From: Lachnospiraceae bacterium
GTDB taxonomy: Bacteria > Bacillota > Clostridia > Lachnospirales > Lachnospiraceae
Assembly (NCBI GenBank): GCA_016281085.1
Contig: JAEEHY010000175.1
Coordinates: forward strand, 1-37,744
Reading direction: 5' to 3'
DNA: 37,744 bases
Shown: positions 1 through 8,550 of the stretch, one piece after another
How positions within the stretch are numbered: position 1 is the stretch's first letter
How the letters are laid out: the number at the start of each line of letters is the position of its first letter
The notes under the pieces: generated by a model
Seen by the model: only the letters and a program-made list of their open reading frames with translations
The model's database searches: none
What the model was told of the DNA's origin: nothing
Program-made: the position numbers and the translations under genes

Positions 1-141
1 AACTATTCAGAACAGGCTCAAAATACTACGTATTTTTCGCTGTTTTGGATTCATCCAATACATATATTTATAAAATATGCCCCTTACAAGCAAGCTTGAC
101 GGTTCATATTTTAAAATATATGTGCTGTTCTGAATAGTTAC
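1..141 (-). repeat. Dispersed ~142-bp MITE-like element, copy 1 (first base outside window)
   Basis: Reverse complement aligns over its full length with the copies at 6260, 12558 and 31792. Terminal inverted repeats are (G)TAACTATTCAGAACAG / CTGTTCTGAATAGTTAC. Confidence 0.9.
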
Positions 142-146
142 CAAAT

Positions 147-167
147 AAAAAAACTGCCTTACGGCAG
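147..167 (-). terminator. Rho-independent terminator of rpmB
   Basis: On the minus strand, ctgcc-gtaa-ggcag is followed by a run of T (plus strand aaaaaaactgccttacggcag), just downstream of the rpmB stop. Confidence 0.85.
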
Positions 168-194
168 CTCTTTTATCCGAATTGATAAATATTA

Positions 195-380
195 TTACGC
201 GCGTTCAACCTTGCCTGACTTCAAACAGTTAGTGCAAACATGAAGCCTTGTGGGGGTTCCGTTAACCTTACATTTAACCCTCTTAACATTTGCATTGAAA
301 ATTCTGTTTGATCTTCTATGTGAATGACTAACATTGTTTCCAAAATGAACGCCTTTTCCACAAATATCACACTTTGCCAT
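195..380 (-). CDS. rpmB: 50S ribosomal protein L28
   Basis: MAKCDICGKGVHFGNNVSHSHRRSNRIFNANVKRVK... is the typical L28 sequence. Start set at MAKCDICG with aggagg upstream; the ORF track starts 3 codons earlier. Confidence 0.97.
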   Translation of the reverse strand: MAKCDICGKGVHFGNNVSHSHRRSNRIFNANVKRVKCKVNGTPTRLHVCTNCLKSGKVERA

Positions 381-608
381 CGGTCGCACCTCCTTACATA
401 GTCATTATTATACTCTGATCGCAAACTCCGCAACAAAATGTATTCTATCAGATGTTTTTTATAAATGCAAGCGTAAATAAGTAAAAGATTAAAAAATCTA
501 AGTTTTCTTTTGTTGACAAACAGTGTATAATATATAAGCGTATGTTTTGGCAGACAACAGACAATGCAGCAAATGTCTGTTAAGAAAGAGGGAAGAGGAG
601 GAACTTTC

Positions 609-965
609 ATGAAGGGTTACATTAAAACGCAGGTCGGCAATGTCAGTATAGATACGGAAGTTATCGCCCAGTATGCAGGTTCTGTTGCTGTTGAATGCTT
701 TGGAATAGTAGGCATGGCTGCTGTTAACGTTACAGACGGAATAGTCAAGCTTCTGAGGAAGGATAAGCTTACAAGGGGTATTAACGTTACACTCAAGGAT
801 AACCAGCTTACACTTGACTTCCATGTAATAGTTGCATATGGGGTAAGCATCAAGACAGTGTGCGACAATCTCATAAGCAATGTTAAATATAAAGTAGAAG
901 AGTTTACAGGACTTGGCATTGAGAAGATAAATATTTATGTCGAGGGTGTAAGGGTAATTGATTAA
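609..965 (+). CDS. Asp23/Gls24 family envelope stress response protein
   Basis: MKGYIKTQVGNVSIDTEVIAQYAGSVAVECFGIVGMA... has the Asp23/Gls24 (DUF322) pattern. The gaggagg RBS favours ATG 609 over the ORF-track start at 564. Located upstream of a DAK-domain gene, as usual. Confidence 0.92.
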   Translation: MKGYIKTQVGNVSIDTEVIAQYAGSVAVECFGIVGMAAVNVTDGIVKLLRKDKLTRGINVTLKDNQLTLDFHVIVAYGVSIKTVCDNLISNVKYKVEEFTGLGIEKINIYVEGVRVID

Positions 966-980
966 GGAGGAGTAACACAA

Positions 981-2798
981 GTGAGTTCGAATACGATCGA
1001 CGCTAAAATGTTGTCGAAGATGTTTTTAACAGGCGCCAAGTCACTCGAAGCCAGAAAGGCCTGGATTAATGAGTTGAATGTTTTTCCGGTTCCTGACGGC
1101 GATACGGGCACCAATATGACGCTGACCATTATGACGGCGGCCAAGGATGTTGCCGCGATGGGCAGGATAGAGATGGAACCGCTGTGTAAGGCGATAGCTT
1201 CAGGATCGCTAAGGGGAGCGAGAGGCAATTCGGGTGTCATACTTTCACAGCTTTTACGAGGATTTACCAAGGGCGTAAGAGATAAGGAATATATTGACAT
1301 CCCGACACTTGCAAGTTCATGTAACAAGGCTGTGGAGACCGCTTACAAGGCTGTAATGAAGCCAAAGGAGGGTACAATACTTACCGTGGCCAGAGGAGTT
1401 GCCGAGAAGGCGACCGAGCTGTGTGATACCACGGAAGATATGTCAACATTTCTTGAGGAACTCATCAAACATGCTGAGCATGTGCTGTCAAGAACACCGG
1501 AAATGTTACCTGTTCTTAAGCAGGCAGGAGTTGTTGATTCGGGCGGACAGGGACTCGTCGAAATATTAAAGGGTGCGTATCAGGCTTATCTGGGAAACGA
1601 AGTTGTATTTTCCGTAGAGGAAGACGAACTGCCGGCTATGACTTCGGACCGTGGATATGAGGTTCAGGCCAACTTTGAAATAAAATACGGATACTGTACC
1701 GAGTTCATAGTTATGCTTGATAAGGTATTTAATGCAAAGAATGAGCAGGATTTTAAGAATTTTCTTGAAACAATAGGCGATTCCATAGTTTGTGTCGCGG
1801 ATGAGGATTATGTAAAGGTTCATGTGCATACAAACGATCCCGGACTGGCTATCCAGAAGGCTCTTACCTACGGTGCTCTTTCAAGGATCAAAATAGATAA
1901 CATGAGGGAGGAGCATCAGGAGAAGCTGTTTAAGATGTCGAAGAACTCATCCGGACAGACTACATATGAGGAAATATCCGGAAAAACGCCGCAGGACAAT
2001 GCAGATAACAATGAAGCAGTCCGTTCACGCGATGATATGCGTGAAATAACCGGTATATCCGACAAGATGGGTAATAAGAAGAGCACGGATGTTAATGATG
2101 ATGCGGGCAGCAAGGATCAGGCCGATGCCGGCGAACACAAAAATATAGGATTTATATCTGTTTCAATGGGAGATGGACTTAACGGGATATTTAAGGGACT
2201 CGGCGTAGACCGGATCATATCCGGCGGACAGACCATGAACCCGAGTACTGAGGATATGCTCCGTGCGGTAAATGAGATAAATGCGGATAATATCTTCATT
2301 CTTCCCAACAACAAGAATATCATTATGGCCGCAAATCAGGTCAAATATATGGTGGAAGACAAGAAGATTTATGTTATACCGACAAAGACCATACCGCAGG
2401 GTATCACGGCACTTATAAATTATACCTCGGATATGAGCGCAGATGATAATGAAGAGGCAATGAACAGAGCCATTGCAGATGTCAAGACCGGTCAGGTTAC
2501 ATATGCGGTAAGGGATACCGTGATCAATAATATTGAAATAAAGCAGGGAAATATTATGGGTATCGGTGATAAAGAAATACTTGCCGTGGGTGATATTGTG
2601 GAAGATACAGCATTGAAAATGATAGACAATATGGTCAGCGATACATCTGAGCTTATAAGCATTTATTACGGACGCGATACGGATGAACAGGATGCGGGTG
2701 ATTTCCTGCGCAGTGTTGAGGATAAGTTCCCGCAGTGTGATGTGGAGATGCATTTTGGCGGTCAGCCGATATATTACTACGTGGTTTCGGTGGAATGA
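981..2798 (+). CDS. fakA: DAK/DhaL domain fatty acid kinase-like protein (FakA/YloV family)
   Basis: GTG start after aggaggag. N-terminal DhaL motifs NVFPVPDGDTGTNM and GARGNSGVILSQLLRG; C-terminal FakA-type domain. Context asp23-fakA-recG. Confidence 0.92.
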   Translation: MSSNTIDAKMLSKMFLTGAKSLEARKAWINELNVFPVPDGDTGTNMTLTIMTAAKDVAAMGRIEMEPLCKAIASGSLRGARGNSGVILSQLLRGFTKGVRDKEYIDIPTLASSCNKAVETAYKAVMKPKEGTILTVARGVAEKATELCDTTEDMSTFLEELIKHAEHVLSRTPEMLPVLKQAGVVDSGGQGLVEILKGAYQAYLGNEVVFSVEEDELPAMTSDRGYEVQANFEIKYGYCTEFIVMLDKVFNAKNEQDFKNFLETIGDSIVCVADEDYVKVHVHTNDPGLAIQKALTYGALSRIKIDNMREEHQEKLFKMSKNSSGQTTYEEISGKTPQDNADNNEAVRSRDDMREITGISDKMGNKKSTDVNDDAGSKDQADAGEHKNIGFISVSMGDGLNGIFKGLGVDRIISGGQTMNPSTEDMLRAVNEINADNIFILPNNKNIIMAANQVKYMVEDKKIYVIPTKTIPQGITALINYTSDMSADDNEEAMNRAIADVKTGQVTYAVRDTVINNIEIKQGNIMGIGDKEILAVGDIVEDTALKMIDNMVSDTSELISIYYGRDTDEQDAGDFLRSVEDKFPQCDVEMHFGGQPIYYYVVSVE

Positions 2799-2824
2799 CC
2801 GCAGATGGCAGTTAACCGGTTACG

Positions 2825-4861
2825 ATGATGGATGACAACAGAGATATTAAAGATTTAAAGGGAATAGGCGATAAAACAGCAAGTCTATACCATAAGGTCG
2901 GCATATATACATATGGCGACCTTATGTGTTATTATCCCAGGGATTATATGAAATATGATCCTCCGGTGACGCTTAGCAATGACCGGATCGGATCCTTTGT
3001 TTTTGCGCGTGTCAGGCTTAACAGCAGACCGCTTATGAGAAAGGCCGGCAGAATGGCGGTTGTCTCTGCGCAGGGGACGGCAGACGGCGGTGAAGTAAGG
3101 GCTGTATGGTTTCATATGCCATATCTGACCCGATCATTAAGATCCGGAAGTGAATACATATTTGCAGGTGAGCTGAAGAAGAACGGACAGTATTTCTCTT
3201 TTGAGCAGCCTCTTATCTTTTCGACAGAGGAGTATGAAAGGCTGAAAGATACATTACAGCCTATTTATCCACTGACGAAAGGACTTACCAACAATGCGGT
3301 GAAAAAGGCCGTAAAGCAGGTGCTTTCATCATATAAAAATGATGATATGATATCGGGGATCAGGCTGTCGGATGCTCTGAACGGTATTCATTTTCCAAAG
3401 AACACGGAAGAACTCAGGATATCAAGAGAGGCTTTGGTTTATGATGAATTTCTGTTGTTTATTTTGAGGCTCAGGCTCCTTAAGGAGGATAATGAAAGAG
3501 CGGTTAATTCGTTTGATATAGTCAGATCGGACAAAGTACACAATATAATGGAGTCTCTTCCGTACAGCCTTACGAAGGCTCAGATAAAAGCCTTTAATGA
3601 TGTTGAGAAGGATATGACCGGCAGACATTCCATGAGCAGGCTTATACAGGGTGATGTGGGCTGTGGTAAAACAATAGTGGCGATACTTGCATGCCTCACG
3701 GCTGCCCTTTGCGGGTATCAGTGTGCGGTAATGGTACCTACGGAAATCCTTGCCTCACAGCATTATGCTTCGTTTATGTCATTGATCGAACAGTATAATA
3801 TGGATGTTCAGGTCTGCCTGCTTACGGGGTCTATGAGTGCGGCATCCAAAAGGGAAGCCTTAAAGAAGATCGAAAACGGAGAAGCAGGTATTGTAATAGG
3901 GACACATGCACTCTTTCAGAGCAGGGTATCATACAGGAACCTTGCCCTTGTGGTGACTGATGAGCAGCACAGGTTCGGTGTCAGACAGAGAGGATTTCTT
4001 GTTGATAAAGGTGAAGCGGGGGTGCCGCATGTGCTTGTTATGAGTGCCACTCCCATACCCAGAACTCTGGCGATCATGATCTATGGTGATCTGGACATAT
4101 CCGTTATAGATGAAGTGCCGGCAAGAAGACTTCCGGTTAAGAACTGTGTGGTCGGAACATCATACAGAAATAAAGCATATGATTTCATACAAAAAGAGGT
4201 TTCCAATGGACATCAGGCTTATGTTATCTGCCCTTTGGTAGAGAAAAATGAGGAGCTGGATCTTAAGGATGTTGAGACATATACGCAGGAACTGAGAAGC
4301 TTACTGCCGTCATCGATAAGCATAGCATGTCTGCATGGCCAGATGAAGCCTGCAAAAAAAGATGAAGTGATGAAGGATTATCTGGAAGGGCGTGTGGATG
4401 TGCTCGTTTCAACAACAGTGGTTGAAGTTGGAGTAAATGTTCCCAATGCCACAGTGATGATGATAGAGAATGCTGAACGCTTCGGCCTTGCACAGCTGCA
4501 TCAGCTCAGAGGACGCATCGGAAGGGGAGATGCTCAATCCTATTGTATTTTTATAAATTCAAGCGACAGCGAAAAGAGCATGAACCGGCTTTCTGTCCTT
4601 AACCGTTCAAATGACGGCTTTTATATTGCCTCCGAAGATCTCAAGCAACGAGGTCCCGGTGATATGTTCGGAATAAGGCAGAGCGGAGATATGCAGTTTA
4701 AGCTGGGAGATGTTTTCACAGACGCATCCGTACTTGAAAGAGCGTCAAAGGATGCATCCGGAATCCTTGAAAATGATCCGGATCTTTCCCAAAAAGAAAA
4801 TGCACATATAAGGGAACGGATCGATAAGCTGAACGAAGTCGCCGATATACATGCATTATAA
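2825..4861 (+). CDS. recG: ATP-dependent DNA helicase RecG
   Basis: RLIQGDVGCGKT Walker A, TDEQHRFG (DEQH-type), MSATPIPRTL, QLRGRIGRG. Confidence 0.97.
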   Translation: MMDDNRDIKDLKGIGDKTASLYHKVGIYTYGDLMCYYPRDYMKYDPPVTLSNDRIGSFVFARVRLNSRPLMRKAGRMAVVSAQGTADGGEVRAVWFHMPYLTRSLRSGSEYIFAGELKKNGQYFSFEQPLIFSTEEYERLKDTLQPIYPLTKGLTNNAVKKAVKQVLSSYKNDDMISGIRLSDALNGIHFPKNTEELRISREALVYDEFLLFILRLRLLKEDNERAVNSFDIVRSDKVHNIMESLPYSLTKAQIKAFNDVEKDMTGRHSMSRLIQGDVGCGKTIVAILACLTAALCGYQCAVMVPTEILASQHYASFMSLIEQYNMDVQVCLLTGSMSAASKREALKKIENGEAGIVIGTHALFQSRVSYRNLALVVTDEQHRFGVRQRGFLVDKGEAGVPHVLVMSATPIPRTLAIMIYGDLDISVIDEVPARRLPVKNCVVGTSYRNKAYDFIQKEVSNGHQAYVICPLVEKNEELDLKDVETYTQELRSLLPSSISIACLHGQMKPAKKDEVMKDYLEGRVDVLVSTTVVEVGVNVPNATVMMIENAERFGLAQLHQLRGRIGRGDAQSYCIFINSSDSEKSMNRLSVLNRSNDGFYIASEDLKQRGPGDMFGIRQSGDMQFKLGDVFTDASVLERASKDASGILENDPDLSQKENAHIRERIDKLNEVADIHAL

Positions 4862-4882
4862 AATAGTATTTGATTGATAAAT

Positions 4883-5239
4883 TCAGATGAATTTCTTTAT
4901 GGTTTCTATGGCTACATCTGGATCGTAGGGCTTCTGGATGAAATCCACGGCACCGAGCTTCAGGGCTTCCATTATCTTATCCTTCTGTCCCGCAGCACTC
5001 ACCATGATAACTTTCTGATCCGGATATTTCTCACGTATTTGCTTCAATGCTTCCATGCCGTCCATTTCGGGCATTGTTATATCAAGTGTGACAAGATCCG
5101 GTGTATTGGTTTCGAGGAACTGAAGAGCTTCAATACCGTTTCCGGCATTTCCGATCACTTCTAATCCTGCGTTCTTGAGAGAACCGGCGAGCATCTTTCG
5201 CATTGTGCGCGAATCATCAACAATAAGTATTGTACTCAT
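4883..5239 (-). CDS. cheY: CheY-like single-domain response regulator
   Basis: MSTILIVDDSRTMRKML, phospho-acceptor LVTLDITMPEMDG, conserved Ser/Lys in VSAAGQ and IQKPY. Start set at MSTILIVDD rather than 5254. Confidence 0.93.
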   Translation of the reverse strand: MSTILIVDDSRTMRKMLAGSLKNAGLEVIGNAGNGIEALQFLETNTPDLVTLDITMPEMDGMEALKQIREKYPDQKVIMVSAAGQKDKIMEALKLGAVDFIQKPYDPDVAIETIKKFI

Positions 5240-5274
5240 TGGTACATCCTCCATGAATAATTGATATTGTATGA

Positions 5275-6168
5275 CTAAGATTCCTCGACCGTGAAATTGT
5301 CTGAAAGAATAACCGACAATGTAATGCTTTTATCAAAAACATGGAGAGGAACATTTATTATATCTTCTGAATTAACTGTATTGTTTCCTATATGGTAATG
5401 AGGTGCGACCATATCAATATTTATAAACCTGTGACTTATATCTGTGGCAAATATACCGTTTATACAGTTGATAAGTTCACATATTGAATCAAGCGCATCA
5501 TCCATATCTTCTATGTATTCGGAACCTGCGAAACCGACAGCGGTCTTCATTAAAGTATCCGTATCTCCCGAAATCGCAAGAAGGAGATTGAAATCACCGT
5601 GAGAAGCCTGATAACAAAGGTTCTCGCATATGAGCTTATCACTTGTGTAAGGACGCTCAAGATAAACATGATAATCAACAAGCCTTGAAAGAGTTCTTAT
5701 CGCAACACCGATAAGTTCCTTGGCATAGGGCGGAAGATCATACAGATAAATAGGTACGATCCTGTCTATATCACAGCTCTTGAAATCCTCCATATCGGTC
5801 AAGGTATATCCGTTATCCTGCTGAAAATCATTAAGAAGATCAACAATCTCGTTCATTGTAATGAACTTAAGATCGACAGCGGACTGTACAAATGAAAGGA
5901 ATCCGTTCCCCTGAAGCGTGAGCAGCCTTGATACCTGATTGTCCGTAAGATAACCCTTTTCAACCGCAAGGTCACCAAAACGCTTGTCGGTAAGCGACTG
6001 CAGCTTGTTTATTTCCTCTACCTGTGACGGAGTCATAAGGTTTTCAGACTCGGCGATCATACCCAGACGTACGCGTTTTCTGGCCTGAAGATCAAATATC
6101 TTCTCAAGACTTTCGGGACCTATTTTACCGCTTCTAACCAGATAATCAGCCAAAATACGATCAAACAT
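5275..6168 (-). CDS. CheX-like chemotaxis phosphatase domain protein with MshEN/GspE-N-like N-terminus
   Basis: C-terminal DALDSICELINCINGIFATDIS carries a CheC/CheX-type E-x-x-N helix. The N-terminus has tandem RLGxxA...LxxxQ and RFGDLAVEKGYLTDNQVSRLLTLQ motifs. Directly upstream of cheY on the same strand. Confidence 0.7.
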   Translation of the reverse strand: MFDRILADYLVRSGKIGPESLEKIFDLQARKRVRLGMIAESENLMTPSQVEEINKLQSLTDKRFGDLAVEKGYLTDNQVSRLLTLQGNGFLSFVQSAVDLKFITMNEIVDLLNDFQQDNGYTLTDMEDFKSCDIDRIVPIYLYDLPPYAKELIGVAIRTLSRLVDYHVYLERPYTSDKLICENLCYQASHGDFNLLLAISGDTDTLMKTAVGFAGSEYIEDMDDALDSICELINCINGIFATDISHRFINIDMVAPHYHIGNNTVNSEDIINVPLHVFDKSITLSVILSDNFTVEES

Positions 6169-6207
6169 AATGTTTCTCCTTTAGACAAACAATTTTGTAC
6201 ATATATA

Positions 6208-6236
6208 ATAATAGCAAAAATATTACGCAACTTCAA
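6208..6236 (-). promoter_or_regulatory. Putative sigma-A promoter of the CheX-like/cheY unit
   Basis: Minus strand TTGAAG-N17-TATTAT, upstream of the 5275-6168 gene. Confidence 0.45.
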
Positions 6237-6259
6237 TGAATAAGTTGGTTTTATTTTAT

Positions 6260-6401
6260 GTAACTATTCAGAACAGCACAAATATTTTAAAATATGACTC
6301 TCATGCTAGCATGAAAGAGGCATGTTTTATAAATATTTGTATTGGATGAATCCCCAAAAGCGAAAAATACGAAGTATTTTGAGCCTGTTATGAATAGTTA
6401 C
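6260..6401 (+). repeat. Dispersed ~142-bp MITE-like element, copy 2
   Basis: GTAACTATTCAGAACAG ... CTGTTATGAATAGTTAC, with an internal hairpin around the palindrome tcatgctagcatga (6301-6314). Confidence 0.9.
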
Positions 6402-6470
6402 AATTTTAATATAATCCGACCCCATAATTTGTTGTGTGAAAATTTGTTCGTACAATAATTGGTGTTTTTC

Positions 6471-6498
6471 TTGAAAAATAACAAAACTATGTTATAAT
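6471..6498 (+). promoter_or_regulatory. Putative sigma-A promoter of the topoisomerase operon
   Basis: TTGAAA (6471-6476), N16, TATAAT (6493-6498), about 113 nt upstream of the ATG at 6611. Confidence 0.7.
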
Positions 6499-6610
6499 GT
6501 TATATGTTTTTGAGGATGTGGGAGTATATTTGTTTCATTTTATGTCTTTGGCCTGGTGCAAATGACATATATATGAACAAAAGAGGAATAATGTCATAAG
6601 GGGTAAAGGT

Positions 6611-8530
6611 ATGGCAAATAAAGTTACATATGATGCAAGCAGTATCACAGTTCTTGAAGGTCTTGAGGCTGTCCGCAAGCGTCCGGGAATGTATATAGGT
6701 AGCGTGACGACCAAGGGACTAAATCACCTGATTTATGAAATTGTAGACAATTCCGTTGATGAGCACCTTGCCGGGTTCTGCTCGGAGATAAAGGTTACTC
6801 TTGAAGCAGACGGGTCCGCGACGATCGAGGATAACGGCAGGGGAATACCCGTTGGTATGCATGAAAAGGGAATGAGCGCCGAAAGACTGGTTTTTACCAC
6901 TCTGCACGCAGGCGGTAAGTTCGATGATTCCGTTTATAAGACCAGCGGAGGACTGCACGGAGTAGGTTCATCGGTCGTAAATGCTCTTTCCGAATACCTT
7001 GATATAGAGGTGAGACGTGAGGGCAAGGTTTTTCACGACAGATACAGCAGGGGAGTTCCCACGGTCGAGCTTGAAGACGGATTACTTCCCGTGATCGGCA
7101 GATCACGTACTACGGGTACCAAGATCAATTTCCTTCCGGATGATACCATTTTTGAGAAAACCAGGTTCAAGGAAGAGGATATAAAGAGCCGCCTGCATGA
7201 GACTGCATATCTCAATCCCGAACTTACGATTATATTTACGGATAACAGACAGGAGATTCCCGAGACTGAGACCTTTCATGAAGAGGACGGTATCATTGGC
7301 TTTGTCCGTGACATGAACCGTAATGAAGAAGCAATACATGAGCCGGTATTTTTCAGGGGCGAAGCAGACGGAATAAAGGTTGAGGTTGCATTCCAGTATG
7401 TTAATGATTTTCATGAGAATGTGCTGGGTTTCTGTAACAACATATACAATTCGGAGGGCGGAACCCATCTGACGGGCTTCAAGACGATGTTCACCAATGT
7501 CATGAACAATTACGCCAGGGAGCTGAATATCCTTAAGGAGAAGGATGCCAATTTCACCGGTGCCGATATAAGAAACGGAATGACTGCGGTTGTCTCGATA
7601 AAGCATCCGAGTCCGCGCTTTGAAGGCCAGACAAAGACCAAGCTGGACAATCAGGACGCAACCAAGGCAGTAGCCAAGGTCACGGGAGATGAAGTCGTAA
7701 GATATTTTGACAGAAACCTTGAAGACTTAAAGGCTGTCATCGCATGTGCCGAAAAGGCTGCCAAGATAAGAAAGACCGAGGAAAAGGCCAAGACCAATAT
7801 GCTCACCAAGCAGAAATACAGCTTTGACAGCAACGGCAAGCTGGCCAACTGCGAGAGCAGGGATGCTTCCAAATGTGAGATATTCATAGTCGAGGGTGAC
7901 TCGGCGGGCGGGTCGGCAAAGACTGCGAGAAACCGTATGTATCAGGCCATACTTCCGATCAGGGGTAAGATACTGAATGTGGAGAAGGCAACCATAGACA
8001 AGGTACTGGCCAATGCCGAGATAAAGACCATGATATATGCATTCGGCTGCGGTTTTTCGGAAGGATACGGAAATGACTTTGATATCACCAAGCTCAGATA
8101 TGATAAGATAATCATCATGGCTGATGCCGATGTGGACGGAGCCCATATTTCGACTCTTCTCCTGACACTGTTTTACAGGTTTATGCCGGAGCTTATATAT
8201 GAAGGACATGTATATATAGCAATGCCGCCCCTTTATAAGGCTATGCCCAGGAAGGGGAAGGAGGAATACCTGTATGATGACAAGGCTTTGTCGGAGTATC
8301 GCAAGTCTCATACCGATTTCACGCTTCAGCGTTATAAGGGACTCGGTGAAATGGATGCCGAACAGCTGTGGGAGACAACGCTGGATCCACAAAGGCGTAT
8401 GCTTAAGCAGGTTGAAATAGAGGATGCGCGTCTGGCAAGTAACACGACAGAAATGCTTATGGGTAATGAAGTTCCGCCGAGGAAGGCTTTCATATATAAA
8501 CATGCACGTGATGCGGAACTTGATATTTGA
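6611..8530 (+). CDS. Type IIA DNA topoisomerase subunit B (GyrB/ParE family; DNA gyrase or topoisomerase IV subunit B)
   Basis: GLEAVRKRPGMYIGS, EIVDNSVDEHLAG, VYKTSGGLHGVGSSVVNALS, IVEGDSAGGSA, PLRGKILNVEKA-like IRGKILNVEKA, RYKGLGEMDAEQLWETT. Confidence 0.95.
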   Translation: MANKVTYDASSITVLEGLEAVRKRPGMYIGSVTTKGLNHLIYEIVDNSVDEHLAGFCSEIKVTLEADGSATIEDNGRGIPVGMHEKGMSAERLVFTTLHAGGKFDDSVYKTSGGLHGVGSSVVNALSEYLDIEVRREGKVFHDRYSRGVPTVELEDGLLPVIGRSRTTGTKINFLPDDTIFEKTRFKEEDIKSRLHETAYLNPELTIIFTDNRQEIPETETFHEEDGIIGFVRDMNRNEEAIHEPVFFRGEADGIKVEVAFQYVNDFHENVLGFCNNIYNSEGGTHLTGFKTMFTNVMNNYARELNILKEKDANFTGADIRNGMTAVVSIKHPSPRFEGQTKTKLDNQDATKAVAKVTGDEVVRYFDRNLEDLKAVIACAEKAAKIRKTEEKAKTNMLTKQKYSFDSNGKLANCESRDASKCEIFIVEGDSAGGSAKTARNRMYQAILPIRGKILNVEKATIDKVLANAEIKTMIYAFGCGFSEGYGNDFDITKLRYDKIIIMADADVDGAHISTLLLTLFYRFMPELIYEGHVYIAMPPLYKAMPRKGKEEYLYDDKALSEYRKSHTDFTLQRYKGLGEMDAEQLWETTLDPQRRMLKQVEIEDARLASNTTEMLMGNEVPPRKAFIYKHARDAELDI

Positions 8531-8550
8531 TATATAAACAGGGAGTGGAA

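Noticed and set aside
513-531. TTGACA followed by TATAAT upstream of the asp23-like gene
   Set aside because: Spacing is only 7 bp, so these hexamers cannot form one sigma-A promoter; a promoter probably exists here but I could not place it confidently.
498-980. 160-aa minus-strand ORF and other ORFs overlapping the Asp23-like gene
   Set aside because: Antisense to a well-supported Asp23/Gls24 CDS; composition resembles translated noncoding sequence.
2163-2753. 196-aa minus-strand ORF
   Set aside because: Antisense within the fakA-like gene; no domain motif and no RBS evidence.
4874-5164. 96-aa plus-strand ORF downstream of recG
   Set aside because: Antisense to the clearly recognisable CheY gene.
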